NCBI RefSeq assembly: GCF_017305915.1
Contig: NZ_JAFKJN010000018.1
Location: forward strand, 248,001-312,000
Direction: 5' to 3'
Length of the DNA stretch: 64,000 bases
Source of the DNA: Reyranella sp.
Lineage (GTDB): Bacteria > Pseudomonadota > Alphaproteobacteria > Reyranellales > Reyranellaceae
The translations under genes were made by a program, and so were the position numbers. Of the stretch, positions 18,440-26,903 are shown piece by piece. Each line of letters begins with the position of its first letter. Within the stretch, counting starts at the first letter, position 1. The notes below the pieces were generated by a model. The model was not told the origin of the DNA and ran no database searches. It saw only the letters and a list, made by a program, of their open reading frames with translations.

Positions 18440-19860
18440 TCTTCGTCGATACGCGGTTCCTGGCCGTCTGCGCGGCCCTCTTCGTCGTCGGCCGCCTGCC
18501 GCCGTCGCGCCTGCTGCGCGGGGCCGTGCTGGTGGCGGCGAACGTCGTCGTCCTCCACCTGATGGTCGGCAACGTGCTGGCGCTGTGGCCGGTGCTGGCG
18601 CTGGCCGCCATGGGCTACGCCTCGCTGTTCTTCATCCGCCAATCGCGCGGCGTGGCGATGGCCTCGATCGCCGTCGTGATCGCCTTCTTCCTCTATGTGA
18701 AGCGCTATCCGCCGTTCGATGCGCTGCCGACCGGACCGGCGGCGATCATGGCGACCGTCGGCCTGTCCTACGTGCTGTTCCGCACGCTGCACATCATGAT
18801 CGACTTCAAGGACGGCAGCCTGGCGGAGCGGCCGTCGATCGCCACGACCTTCAACTACAATTTCCTGTTCCTGTCGTTCCTGTCTGGCCCGATCCAGCGC
18901 CTCGAGGGCTTTGCCGGCAGCAGTTTTCTCGATCGCCGCGTCAGCATCTCGATCGAGGATTTCGGCCGGCAGGCCGCGCGCGTCGTCACCGGCCTGTTCA
19001 AGATCCTCGTCCTGTCGGGAGTGTTCGAGTACTTCTTCCGGACGGCCCTCTCCGACATCCCGACGGCAGCCGACCACGGCGCGCGTGCCTGGTGGATCGC
19101 GGCCGCGATCGTGGCCTTCGTCGCCTATCTCTACGCCAATTTCAGCGGCTACATGGACGTCGTTGTCGCGATCGGGCGGCTGCTCGGCTTCGACCTGCCG
19201 GAGAACTTCGACCGGCCATTCTCCGCCGCCAACATCCAGGAGTTCTGGCAGCGCTGGCACATCACGCTGTCGCTGTGGATCCGCATCTACCTGTTCGGCC
19301 CCCTGCAGCGCTACATGGTCGAGCGCACCGCGACCAAGGCGGCCGCCGCCAATGCCAGCCTCGCCTGCACCTTCATCGCCTTCTTCGTGATCGGCGCCTG
19401 GCACAGCCCGTCCCTCTCGGGCCTGGTCTACGGCACCCTGCTCGGCCTCGGCGCGCTTGCCCATCAGCGCTATCGCACCTGGCTCGCCACCCGGCTCGGC
19501 CGGCAGGGCCTGCGGGCGCTGGATGGCGAGCTCTGGTACCGATCGGCCGCACGGGCGCTGACACTCACGCATTTCTTCGCCAGCGTGGTCTGCCTGTGGC
19601 CCGACCAGGCCATGGTCGCGATCCTGTTGCACAACCTGCCGACGCTCGACATCGCCGGCGGCCTCGCCCTGATCTTTGTTGCGATCTTCGTGCTGGGCAT
19701 TGTCGCGGCAGCGGCCGCCGCCGTGATGGCCGGCATCCCGCGCTGGCCGCCGGCCTATCTCGCGCGCACCTCGCTGGCGACGGCGCAGATCATCATCCTC
19801 GTCTTCTCCACCTTCGTGGTCGACGCCCCGGTTCCCGGCTTCGTCTACGGGGGATTCTGA
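18436..19860 (+). CDS. MBOAT family membrane-bound O-acyltransferase
   Basis: A 474-residue polytopic inner-membrane protein with about 10-12 hydrophobic segments. MBOAT hallmarks are present: the DltB/AlgI-type segment NFNRPF-like (ENFDRPFSAANIQEFWQRW), the conserved WHITLSLW motif, and the catalytic histidine in FFVIGAWHSPSLSGLVYG about 120 bases later. Proteins of this type move acyl groups from a cytoplasmic donor across the membrane to a periplasmic acceptor. The gene overlaps FkbH by 4 bases and is followed 3 bases later by an SGNH-like partner, the same pairing as DltB-DltD or AlgI-AlgJ. The likely donor is the acyl carrier protein encoded two genes upstream. The acceptor is unknown. 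Confidence 0.9.
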   Translation: MIFVDTRFLAVCAALFVVGRLPPSRLLRGAVLVAANVVVLHLMVGNVLALWPVLALAAMGYASLFFIRQSRGVAMASIAVVIAFFLYVKRYPPFDALPTGPAAIMATVGLSYVLFRTLHIMIDFKDGSLAERPSIATTFNYNFLFLSFLSGPIQRLEGFAGSSFLDRRVSISIEDFGRQAARVVTGLFKILVLSGVFEYFFRTALSDIPTAADHGARAWWIAAAIVAFVAYLYANFSGYMDVVVAIGRLLGFDLPENFDRPFSAANIQEFWQRWHITLSLWIRIYLFGPLQRYMVERTATKAAAANASLACTFIAFFVIGAWHSPSLSGLVYGTLLGLGALAHQRYRTWLATRLGRQGLRALDGELWYRSAARALTLTHFFASVVCLWPDQAMVAILLHNLPTLDIAGGLALIFVAIFVLGIVAAAAAAVMAGIPRWPPAYLARTSLATAQIIILVFSTFVVDAPVPGFVYGGF

Positions 19861-19862
19861 CC

Positions 19863-21020
19863 GTGGCCACCGTACAAGTCCCCGCCGCCGGGCTTCCGCT
19901 CCGGAAGATGCTGCTCGCCATGCTGGCGACGGCGATCCTGACGACGGTCGCGATGATGGGATCGGCCGAGATCCTGGCGCGCTGGCTGTGGCCCAAGTAC
20001 AGCGATCCGACCTGCCTCGTGCCGGCGCGGCTCGGCCAGGTCTACGCCCCCAATTGCGTGCGGCGGGAGCGCATTTCCGAAGGCCAGAGCGAGATCCTCT
20101 ATCGCTACAACGCCTGCGGCCTGCGCAGCGACGGGCCGTGCGCCGCCGAGATGCCGACCGGGGTCCGGATCGCTCTACTCGGCAACTCGTTCCTCGCCGG
20201 CAACCGGGTGAACCAGCCCGACTCGCTCGCCGAGGTGATGGCCGATTCACTGCGCAAGCAGTGCACCAGGGGGATCGACCTCCAGAACCTCGCCGTCGAG
20301 GACTACCTGTTCTTCGATCAGTACTTCCGGCTCGACGCGGCGCTGAAGCTGCATCCGTCGGCCGTCGTGCTGATGGTCATGCCGACCGACATGTTCGAGC
20401 CGATGTCCAGGCAGGAGTGGGAGAGCCGGCACGCCCCCAATGTCATGCGCAAGTCGCGGATTCCCACGACCGATGAAAGCGGCATGTCGCTGCTGGTCCG
20501 GGCACGGCGGTCGCTCCGGAAGAGCCGCGTGCTGGAGATCACGCAGCACTACGTGTTCCAGAACCTGCCGCTCTACGTCCGCCTCTACCGCGCCTATACC
20601 GACGCCGCCTTCGGCGATACCTCGGACTACCTGCTGGCCGCGACGTCGCCGGGTTGGCAGAAGCGCTATGACGACGCTCACCTGATCCTGGGCGAGATGG
20701 CCGAGAAGACGCGGCAGGCCGGCGCGCGGCTGGTGCTCGTCGCTTTTCCGCAGCGCGTGCAGGCGGCCTTGCTCGAACTCAAGACCGACGAGACCCGCGC
20801 CTCGGCCACCGCCTTCACCAAGCAGATGGGCGCCATCGCCAAGGCGAGCGGCGTGCCGTACATCGACGGGCTGGAGCTCATCTCCAGCGAACCTCATCCC
20901 TCACGGCTGTTCTATCCGGTCGACGGCCATCTCAACGTCCCATCGCAGCGGCTGGTCGCCGAGAAGCTCGCCAAGACGCTGGAGAAGCTCGGGATCGTCA
21001 CCGGCGATCAGTGCCGCTGA
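19863..21020 (+). CDS. SGNH-like membrane-anchored partner of the MBOAT acyltransferase
   Basis: A 385-residue protein with an N-terminal hydrophobic anchor (about residues 16-38) and an SGNH-type periplasmic domain. The nucleophile block reads LLGNSFLAGNRVNQPDSLAE; the Asp of the usual GDS is Asn. Block III is near NLAVEDYLFFDQY, and the C-terminal catalytic pair is in VDGHLNVPSQ. Proteins of this fold accept the acyl group from the MBOAT partner (compare DltD, AlgJ/AlgX, PatB). The start is a GTG 2 bases after the MBOAT stop; an ATG at 19908 would cut into the region before the anchor. It is the last gene of the cassette and converges with the MaoC-SDR gene, 5 bases away. Confidence 0.75.
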   Translation: MATVQVPAAGLPLRKMLLAMLATAILTTVAMMGSAEILARWLWPKYSDPTCLVPARLGQVYAPNCVRRERISEGQSEILYRYNACGLRSDGPCAAEMPTGVRIALLGNSFLAGNRVNQPDSLAEVMADSLRKQCTRGIDLQNLAVEDYLFFDQYFRLDAALKLHPSAVVLMVMPTDMFEPMSRQEWESRHAPNVMRKSRIPTTDESGMSLLVRARRSLRKSRVLEITQHYVFQNLPLYVRLYRAYTDAAFGDTSDYLLAATSPGWQKRYDDAHLILGEMAEKTRQAGARLVLVAFPQRVQAALLELKTDETRASATAFTKQMGAIAKASGVPYIDGLELISSEPHPSRLFYPVDGHLNVPSQRLVAEKLAKTLEKLGIVTGDQCR

Positions 21021-21025
21021 CCTAA

Positions 21026-22432
21026 CTAACCCCGGAGCTGGCGCAGCAGGTCGAGCGCGAGTGGCGCCGGGTCCTCGCCCGTCACGCCGGAGCGGTTGAT
21101 CGTCTGGTCGGTCTCGAGCCGCGGCAGCCGCGGCGCGAGAAAGCGGATGTCACGATGCTTCGCCGCCAGCGATGCGATCATCGCCTCGGCGGCGGCCTTG
21201 GCCATCGCGTATTCCGTGAGTCCCGGCTGATGCTCGGCGACGGCCACCGATGACGGGAAGAGCACGCTCGACAGCGACCGGCCCTGCGCCTGCACCGTCT
21301 CGAACAGGCGCAGGAACGCCCGGACATAGGCCTCGAGGAAATGCTCGAACAGCGCGTCCGAGAAGCTTCCCTTGGCGCCGACGAAGATCGGCGGCGTCGC
21401 CGTGTAGAGAAGATGGGTGAAGCCGCCGGCATCGTCGGCGATCCTCCGCAGGCCTGCGGTGTCGTGCTCGAAGATGTCGAGCCGCTCGAACCGGCATTGG
21501 CCGGGCCCGCTGCCCAGCTCCTTCGCGAGCGCTGCCGCTTCGTCCTTGCCCATGTTGAAGGTGCCAACCACCTCGGCGCCGCCCACGACCAGCAGCCGGG
21601 TGAGAGTTCCGCCCAGGCCGCGAGTCGCGCCGACCACGAGGGCTTTGACGCCATTGAATTCACCGGAGGCGATCGAGGACAGCAGCACAGCCTCCTTCGC
21701 CGAGCGTTCGGCGACCGGCCGCTCGAACGCGACCATCGTGCCGCGCACCAGGGGCGAGCCGACCTCGAGCGTCAGGCGGCCGAACCGGTCGTCGAACTCA
21801 GCCACCTTCCACGCCAGGGCCGGCGCGGCCTGCTGTTCGAACCCGAGATCGATCTCGGCCAGGATCGAGCGCAGGCCGGGGCAATGCATGCCTACGATTC
21901 GCGTCAGCGCCGCAAGCACGGCAATCTGGCTGCGCGGCAATCCGGAGGCGAGATCGGGAAACAGCGCTTCGAGGCCCGGGCCGAGCTCGAGCCGTTCCTC
22001 GCCCGTCATCGACGCGAAGGCGCTGCTGTCGACCAGAGCCGGCGCCCCGGGTGCGGGCGCCTCGCTCACCGGCATGTCGTCGATGGCCGAGCGGTCCTCG
22101 TATTCGACCGAGCCGCGCGCTGCGACCGTGCCACGCCACAGGATCCTGAACCGGAGCTTCGGCCACTGGCCGCTGCTTTCGAGCGTGAGCTCATCGCCGA
22201 CCGGCGCCGGCTGAAGGAAGAGCGCCTTCAACGCCCGCAGGCGCGCCCGCCCGCCTCCATGCTGTCGCAGTTGATCGTCGAGCAGCCAGGCGATCAGCAT
22301 GACGCCGTGCACGACCGGCCGATTGAAAATCATCCGGCGCGCCGCAATCGGATCGACGTGGATCGGGTTCACGTCGCCCGACAGCCGGCCGAAGCTCTGG
22401 ACTTCCTGCGGGGCGAAAGAACGGACCGTCAC
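21026..22432 (-). CDS. MaoC-like hydratase fused to an SDR-type reductase
   Basis: A 468-residue two-domain protein. The N-terminal hot-dog domain has the hydratase signature FGRLSGDVNPIHVDP, with VVHGVMLIAWLLD behind it, as in (R)-specific enoyl-CoA/ACP hydratases. The C-terminal domain is a short-chain dehydrogenase: GATRGLGGTLTRLL nucleotide loop and the catalytic YAMAKAAAE (YxxxK). A middle segment (about 140-250) joins them. A frame open to 22492 offers a GTG there, but the GTG at 22432 has AGGAG at a 5-base spacing and is preferred. The joined activities would interconvert 3-oxo, 3-hydroxy and 2-enoyl thioesters. It converges with the ACP-FkbH-MBOAT operon. A link to the same acyl chemistry is possible but unproven. 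Confidence 0.85.
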   Translation of the reverse strand: MTVRSFAPQEVQSFGRLSGDVNPIHVDPIAARRMIFNRPVVHGVMLIAWLLDDQLRQHGGGRARLRALKALFLQPAPVGDELTLESSGQWPKLRFRILWRGTVAARGSVEYEDRSAIDDMPVSEAPAPGAPALVDSSAFASMTGEERLELGPGLEALFPDLASGLPRSQIAVLAALTRIVGMHCPGLRSILAEIDLGFEQQAAPALAWKVAEFDDRFGRLTLEVGSPLVRGTMVAFERPVAERSAKEAVLLSSIASGEFNGVKALVVGATRGLGGTLTRLLVVGGAEVVGTFNMGKDEAAALAKELGSGPGQCRFERLDIFEHDTAGLRRIADDAGGFTHLLYTATPPIFVGAKGSFSDALFEHFLEAYVRAFLRLFETVQAQGRSLSSVLFPSSVAVAEHQPGLTEYAMAKAAAEAMIASLAAKHRDIRFLAPRLPRLETDQTINRSGVTGEDPAPLALDLLRQLRG

Positions 22433-22460
22433 GTCGACTCCTGTGCCTTCGAGAGGCCGC

Positions 22461-22489
22461 TTGCCAAGGGCCTGAGAGGCCGCTAAACC
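22461..22489 (+). promoter_or_regulatory. Candidate promoter of tRNA-Gln
   Basis: TTGCCA (22461-22466) and TAAACC (22484-22489) are separated by 17 bases and lie about 30 bases before the tRNA. The fit to a housekeeping promoter is moderate. The region overlaps the 5' side of the divergent MaoC-SDR gene. Confidence 0.35.
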
Positions 22490-22518
22490 CACCCGCCTGC
22501 CGGCCGTTCGGCGCCCGC

Positions 22519-22592
22519 TGGGGGATAGTTTAACGGTAGAACAACCGGCTCTGACCCGGTTAGTCTAGGTTCGAATCCTGGTCCCCCAGCCA
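22519..22592 (+). tRNA. tRNA-Gln (anticodon CTG)
   Basis: A complete cloverleaf is visible. The acceptor stem is TGGGGGA (22519-22525) with TCCCCCA (22582-22588), followed by G and an encoded CCA. The anticodon stem is ACCGG/CCGGT around loop CTCTGAC, giving anticodon CTG, which reads CAG. The T arm contains GGTTCGAATCC. The D arm holds TAGTTTAACGGTAGAACA. No integrase or repeated tRNA 3' end is visible next to it. Confidence 0.95.
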
Positions 22593-22603
22593 GCCGCGCG
22601 CCT

Positions 22604-23491
22604 TCAGGCCGTGCTCCCCATCAACGCATAGAGACAGGCCGCGCCCCACGCCAGGATGCAGGCGATCAGCGGCCAGTCGGTCAGCAGCACGTCGGTCGGC
22701 GATTCGCCGCTCTCGCGCGTCTCGACCAGGTACCAGTAGCGAAACAGGCCGAAGATCACCATCGGGATGGTGATGACCAGCTGCGGGTTACTCGACATCA
22801 CGAACAGGCTGTAGAAGATCAGCGCGCCGACCGCCGACATCTCGGCATAGCGGTCGACCAGGTTGACCGAGTAGTCCTTGAGCACGCGGCGGCCCTCGGA
22901 GCCCGCGGTGACCAGCTCCTGGCGGCGCTTGATGGCGGCGAGGTAGAGCGCAAGGCAGAGCGTGGTGACCGCCATCCAGCTCGACAGCGGCACGTTGATC
23001 GCCTCGGCGCCGGCATAGATGCGCAGCACGAAGCCGCCGGCGACCGAGAAGATGTCGAGCACCGGCTGGTTCTTGAGGTAGAAGCTGTAGGCGAGGTTCA
23101 GCGCGATGTAGCCGCCGATCGGCACGATCAGCGCCGGGTGGAGGATGAAGCCCGCCACCAGCACCGCGTAGAGCGCCGCCAGCAGCGCCATCGCGGCGTT
23201 CAGCGACACGTGGCCGGCCGCGAGCGGCCGGCTCCAGCTCTTGATCGGATGGGCGCGGTCGCGCTCGATATCCTTGATGTCGTTGACGACGTAGCAGGCC
23301 GACGACGCGATGCAGAACATCGCCAGCGCGAACAGCGCCTGCTGGATGGCGACTGGATCCGTGAAGGACCGCGCGAAGACCAGCGGCGCCAGGACGAACG
23401 TGTTCTTGACCCACTGCTTCGGCCGCCCCAGCCGCAGCAGCGAATAGGCTGTGCTCGGAATTGTCCTTACTCCCCTTACCCCGGCACCCAT
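22604..23491 (-). CDS. UbiA-family prenyltransferase, decaprenyl-phosphate phosphoribosyltransferase-like
   Basis: A 295-residue polytopic membrane protein of the UbiA superfamily. The first Asp-rich motif is NDIKDIERDR, just after the start of the bundle, and the N-terminal LGRPKQWVKNTFVLAPLVF is typical of the subgroup that attaches phosphoribose to decaprenyl phosphate. That step starts decaprenyl-phosphoryl-arabinose synthesis in mycobacteria, and related enzymes occur in proteobacterial envelope loci. The epimerase genes that usually complete the route are not in the window, so the end product is uncertain. It sits 11 bases after tRNA-Gln on the opposite strand, upstream of the polysaccharide locus. 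The metallo-hydrolase gene lies 21 bases upstream on the same strand. Confidence 0.8.
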   Translation of the reverse strand: MGAGVRGVRTIPSTAYSLLRLGRPKQWVKNTFVLAPLVFARSFTDPVAIQQALFALAMFCIASSACYVVNDIKDIERDRAHPIKSWSRPLAAGHVSLNAAMALLAALYAVLVAGFILHPALIVPIGGYIALNLAYSFYLKNQPVLDIFSVAGGFVLRIYAGAEAINVPLSSWMAVTTLCLALYLAAIKRRQELVTAGSEGRRVLKDYSVNLVDRYAEMSAVGALIFYSLFVMSSNPQLVITIPMVIFGLFRYWYLVETRESGESPTDVLLTDWPLIACILAWGAACLYALMGSTA

Positions 23492-23512
23492 GATAGCAAA
23501 AGCGGGCCGGAC

Positions 23513-24499
23513 CTAGAGATGGAAGAACTGCAGGGCGGTGTGCAGGTCCGGCTCATATTTGTCAGGGATGCGGCGCATCGAGATATGGCAGCCGATCTCC
23601 GCGTTATTCCAGTGCGACCGCCGGTCGAGAATCCGCCGCAGCAGCCGCGGGTCGAGCGAGCAGTCGAGGACGTCGCCCTCGCGCAGGCAGCGCACGTTGG
23701 TGATACCGCGCTCGCGCAGCCAGTCGGCGCATTCGTCCCAGGTCGTGGTGCCGAGATAGGCGTTCTTATGCCGCAGGTCGCCGCCCAGGACATAGGCGCC
23801 GGCGAAGGGCAGCACGAAGCGCGGCTTCATGGCGAGGATCTCCTCGCGCATCAGCTCGAAATTGCGGCCGAGCACCCACCGCGACTTCTCGACTTTCTCG
23901 GCGTCGGTGAAATGGTCGAAGCAGGACGGGAAACCGCTGGCGCCGTTGTACGGCAGCATCGCCAGGCCGATCGGCCCGTACTCGCGGCCGATCATCTCGG
24001 CAGCGCTGACGTCGCCAAATCGGCCGGGATTGTTGTCGTTGGCGTCGAACGCCGAGACCCCGTCGCAGGAGATCAGCATCGCCGAATCGATCAGGTTACC
24101 GAGCTCGGCATCCTCGTAGGCGTGCTTGACGAACGGCGCGAACAGCGTGATCTCGAGTTCGTTGAACTTGACGGTCTCGCACTCCTTGATCGCGATCAAG
24201 TTGGTGTAGCCCATCGCCTGCAGCTTCTTCGGCAGGAAGTTGCGGCCGTGATCGAGGACGATCAGCGGCTTGTCCTTGGCGAAGTTGAAGTGACGGTCGT
24301 CGAAATGGTCGGGATGGAGATGGGAGACGTAGACCGCATCGACGCCGAGGACATCCTCGACCTTGGTCTTCAGCGGCGGATAATGGCACCAGCTCCCCTC
24401 GAACACGCCGTCCACGAGCCAGGGATCGCAGAGGACCCGGGTCCCGTTTTTGCCGATGAAGATCCCGCAGGCATTGCCGATGAAGCTGAAGCGAAGCAT
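23513..24499 (-). CDS. Metallo-beta-lactamase-fold hydrolase, sugar-hydroxylase-associated type
   Basis: A 328-residue protein with the metal motif HLHPDH (about residue 60) and the start MLRFSFIGNACGIFIGKNG leading to CDPWLVDG. The C-terminus, with HWNNAEIGCHISMRRIPD, resembles the C-terminal region of CMP-sialic-acid hydroxylase-like proteins, which combine a Rieske domain with this fold. No Rieske domain is present here: the protein begins at the hydrolase fold. It is cytoplasmic. The reaction is unknown. The likeness to sugar-nucleotide hydroxylases is an inference from remembered family patterns and would fit a surface-sugar locus. It lies 21 bases from the prenyltransferase gene and is probably co-transcribed with it. 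Confidence 0.7.
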   Translation of the reverse strand: MLRFSFIGNACGIFIGKNGTRVLCDPWLVDGVFEGSWCHYPPLKTKVEDVLGVDAVYVSHLHPDHFDDRHFNFAKDKPLIVLDHGRNFLPKKLQAMGYTNLIAIKECETVKFNELEITLFAPFVKHAYEDAELGNLIDSAMLISCDGVSAFDANDNNPGRFGDVSAAEMIGREYGPIGLAMLPYNGASGFPSCFDHFTDAEKVEKSRWVLGRNFELMREEILAMKPRFVLPFAGAYVLGGDLRHKNAYLGTTTWDECADWLRERGITNVRCLREGDVLDCSLDPRLLRRILDRRSHWNNAEIGCHISMRRIPDKYEPDLHTALQFFHL

Positions 24500-24533
24500 G
24501 GCCGTCTCGAAGGCTCAGCGCGTCTGAGGGAGC

Positions 24534-26777
24534 TCAGCTGCTGTAATAGTCGCGATACTTGGAATAGTAGTAGCCGTAGTCGCCGTAGCCGTACTTGGAG
24601 TGACGGCGGATATCGACCTGCACCAACACCACGCCGATGCTCTTGGGAAGGTCGCGGAACAGCCGCAACGCATTGATCGCAATCTCGCGCGGCGTGCGCT
24701 CCCAGCGCACCAGGAACAGCACGTAGTCGGAGATGCGCGCCGCCACCAGCGCGTCGGCGACCGCCATGATCGGCGGCGTGTCGAGGAAGATCAGGTCGAA
24801 CTGCTCCGACAGCGACTTGATGAACGATTTCATCGCGTTCGAATCGAGGATTTCGGCCGAGTTCGGCGTATTGCTGCGGGCCAGGATATAATAGACGCCG
24901 CTCTGCTCGTCGCGGCCGATCACTTGGTCGAGCGTCTTGGTGCCGGCCAGGTACTCGTCGATCGTGCCCTCGGTGCGCTGTACGCCGAGCGTGCCGGCGA
25001 CCGAGGAGCGCCGCAGATCGCAGTCCATCACCAGGATTTTCTTGTCGATGTTGGAGCGTGCCACCAAGCCTGCCAGCGAGCAGACGAAGGTCGACTTGCC
25101 CTCGGCCGGCAGCGACGAGGTGACCATCACCACGCGCGGCGGCTTGTCGAGGTTGCCGAGCGTCATCGCGGTATAGGCCGAGCGCAGCGCCTCGGCGTAG
25201 GCCGATGTCAGCTTCTCGATGGCGAAGCGTGCCGGCACCATCTTGCCGAGCGTCGAGCGCGACAGGCCGGGGACCATGCCGATCAGCGGCCGGCCGGTCA
25301 GGCGCTCGATCTGCTCGCCGGTACGGAAGCCGCCGTCGAGGCGCTCGAGCAGCAGGATGACGACGGCGCCCAGCACCAGGCCGATCGCCAGCGCGCCAGC
25401 CATGGTCAGCGCATAGCGCGGAAAGGCCGGCGAGGTCGGCAGGTTGGCCGGTGCCAGGATGCGCGCGTCGGGCTGCTGGATGTCCTGCTGCTCGCGCAGT
25501 TCCTTGGAGCGCTTCAGGAAGTCCTCGTAGACAGCGCGGGACGACTGGGATTCGCGCTCGAGTTGGCGCAGTTCGACCTCGTTCAGGCCCAGTCCGCCGG
25601 CACGGCGCTCCAGGTCGTCGACCTGGGCTTGCAACTGCGCCTCCTTGGCGCGCGCGGCCTCGGCGTCGCCCTGGACGCTGGAGATGATCTTCGCGACCTC
25701 CTGGCTGATGCGGCCCTGGATCTGACCCTGCTCGGCGCGCGCCTGCAGGATGCGCGGATGGCTGTCGCCGTAGCGCTGGCCCAGGTCGCCGACGCGGCGC
25801 GCCACCTCGGCCTCCTGGGCACGCAGCGACGAGATCAGCGAATTGGCCAGCACCTCGGTCACGCCGCCCAGCGTGGCGGGGTTGCGCGCCGCCTGCTGCA
25901 AGGCGATCAGGCGCGATTCCTTATCGGCGCGCTGGGCACGCGCCTGGACGAGCTGCGAGTTGAGCTCCGACAGCGACTGCGCGGCGATGGTCGCGTCTTT
26001 GGCGATGGTCAGGCCCGACTTTTCGCGGAAGGCGGCGACGGCGCGCTCGGACACCTCGACGTTGCGCTTCAGCTCCTCGAGGCGGTCGTTGAAGAAGTCG
26101 GTCGCACGCTTGTTGGCGTCGAGCTTCGCCTGCAGCTGGTCGACGATGTAGTAGTCGGTGATGGTGTCGAGGATCCGCTTGGCCTTGACCGGATCGTTCG
26201 AATCCATAGAGATCGCGATGACGTAAGAGCGGCCGCGCGCCAGCGTGGTGAGGTTGCGGGTGAGCGCCGTGATCGCGCGCGAACGCGGGCCGTTGTCGGC
26301 GTTGGCGGGCGTATCGGGTGCCTTGCGGAATGGCACGTACTTGGACACCATCTCCTTGCCGCGCTGGATCAGGTCGCCGATCACGGACCGCCGCACCGCA
26401 CCGAACTCCGGATCTAGGTCGAGATGCAGCTTGTCGGAGACGCGGCCCAGCAGGGCCGCCGAGCGGATGATCTCGATCTCGGTCTGGATCGCCGGGATAT
26501 CGATCACGCCCGTGGTCAGCACGTCGGCGGTGTTGGTCACCTTCGCCTTGCGGGTGTCGAGCATGACCATCGCCGACGAGCGGTACTCCGGCACCAGCTG
26601 CAACAGCAGCAGCGCCGTCAGGGCGCAGACCAGCGCGGTGACACCGACCAGGTGCCACTTGCGGCGGTTGAACATCCGAAGCAGTTCGCGCGCCTCGATC
26701 CGCGCGGTCGCTCCGAACGCCGGCAGGTTGGGCTTGCGCTCTTCGGTCGTCGTCGTGGTCTCGGTCGCGGTGCTCAC
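24534..26777 (-). CDS. Wzz-type chain-length regulator fused to a BY-kinase (module A)
   Basis: A 747-residue polysaccharide co-polymerase with its cytoplasmic tyrosine kinase in one chain. The first membrane helix is about residues 45-60, followed by a long periplasmic coiled-coil region, and the second helix is near AFPRYALTMAGALAIGLVLG. The kinase part has Walker A SSLPAEGKSTF, Walker A' ILVMDCDLRRSS and Walker B LIFLDTPPIMAV. The C-terminal end (KYGYGDYGYYYSKYRDYYSS) holds nine tyrosines, the autophosphorylation cluster. It controls chain length and export through Wza. The start is GTG. It follows the Wza-like gene (26904-27443) and the barrel gene (27544-28872) on the same strand, though a terminator separates barrel and Wza. 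Confidence 0.93.
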   Translation of the reverse strand: MSTATETTTTTEERKPNLPAFGATARIEARELLRMFNRRKWHLVGVTALVCALTALLLLQLVPEYRSSAMVMLDTRKAKVTNTADVLTTGVIDIPAIQTEIEIIRSAALLGRVSDKLHLDLDPEFGAVRRSVIGDLIQRGKEMVSKYVPFRKAPDTPANADNGPRSRAITALTRNLTTLARGRSYVIAISMDSNDPVKAKRILDTITDYYIVDQLQAKLDANKRATDFFNDRLEELKRNVEVSERAVAAFREKSGLTIAKDATIAAQSLSELNSQLVQARAQRADKESRLIALQQAARNPATLGGVTEVLANSLISSLRAQEAEVARRVGDLGQRYGDSHPRILQARAEQGQIQGRISQEVAKIISSVQGDAEAARAKEAQLQAQVDDLERRAGGLGLNEVELRQLERESQSSRAVYEDFLKRSKELREQQDIQQPDARILAPANLPTSPAFPRYALTMAGALAIGLVLGAVVILLLERLDGGFRTGEQIERLTGRPLIGMVPGLSRSTLGKMVPARFAIEKLTSAYAEALRSAYTAMTLGNLDKPPRVVMVTSSLPAEGKSTFVCSLAGLVARSNIDKKILVMDCDLRRSSVAGTLGVQRTEGTIDEYLAGTKTLDQVIGRDEQSGVYYILARSNTPNSAEILDSNAMKSFIKSLSEQFDLIFLDTPPIMAVADALVAARISDYVLFLVRWERTPREIAINALRLFRDLPKSIGVVLVQVDIRRHSKYGYGDYGYYYSKYRDYYSS

Positions 26778-26903
26778 GGGCGCACGATGCTCCGGTATGA
26801 AGGCTTCAAGCGGGCTGAAAACGGCCCCCCGGCCGCTTGGTACTGTGTTACCGCTTTTTCGGCGCGCCCGCCACTGGGCGTCGTTGTCGCGCCGCTCTCA
26901 GGA

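Noticed and set aside
22519-22592. tRNA-Gln as an island attachment site
   Set aside because: There is no integrase next to it and no repeated 3' end of the tRNA was found; the flanking genes show no base-composition jump.
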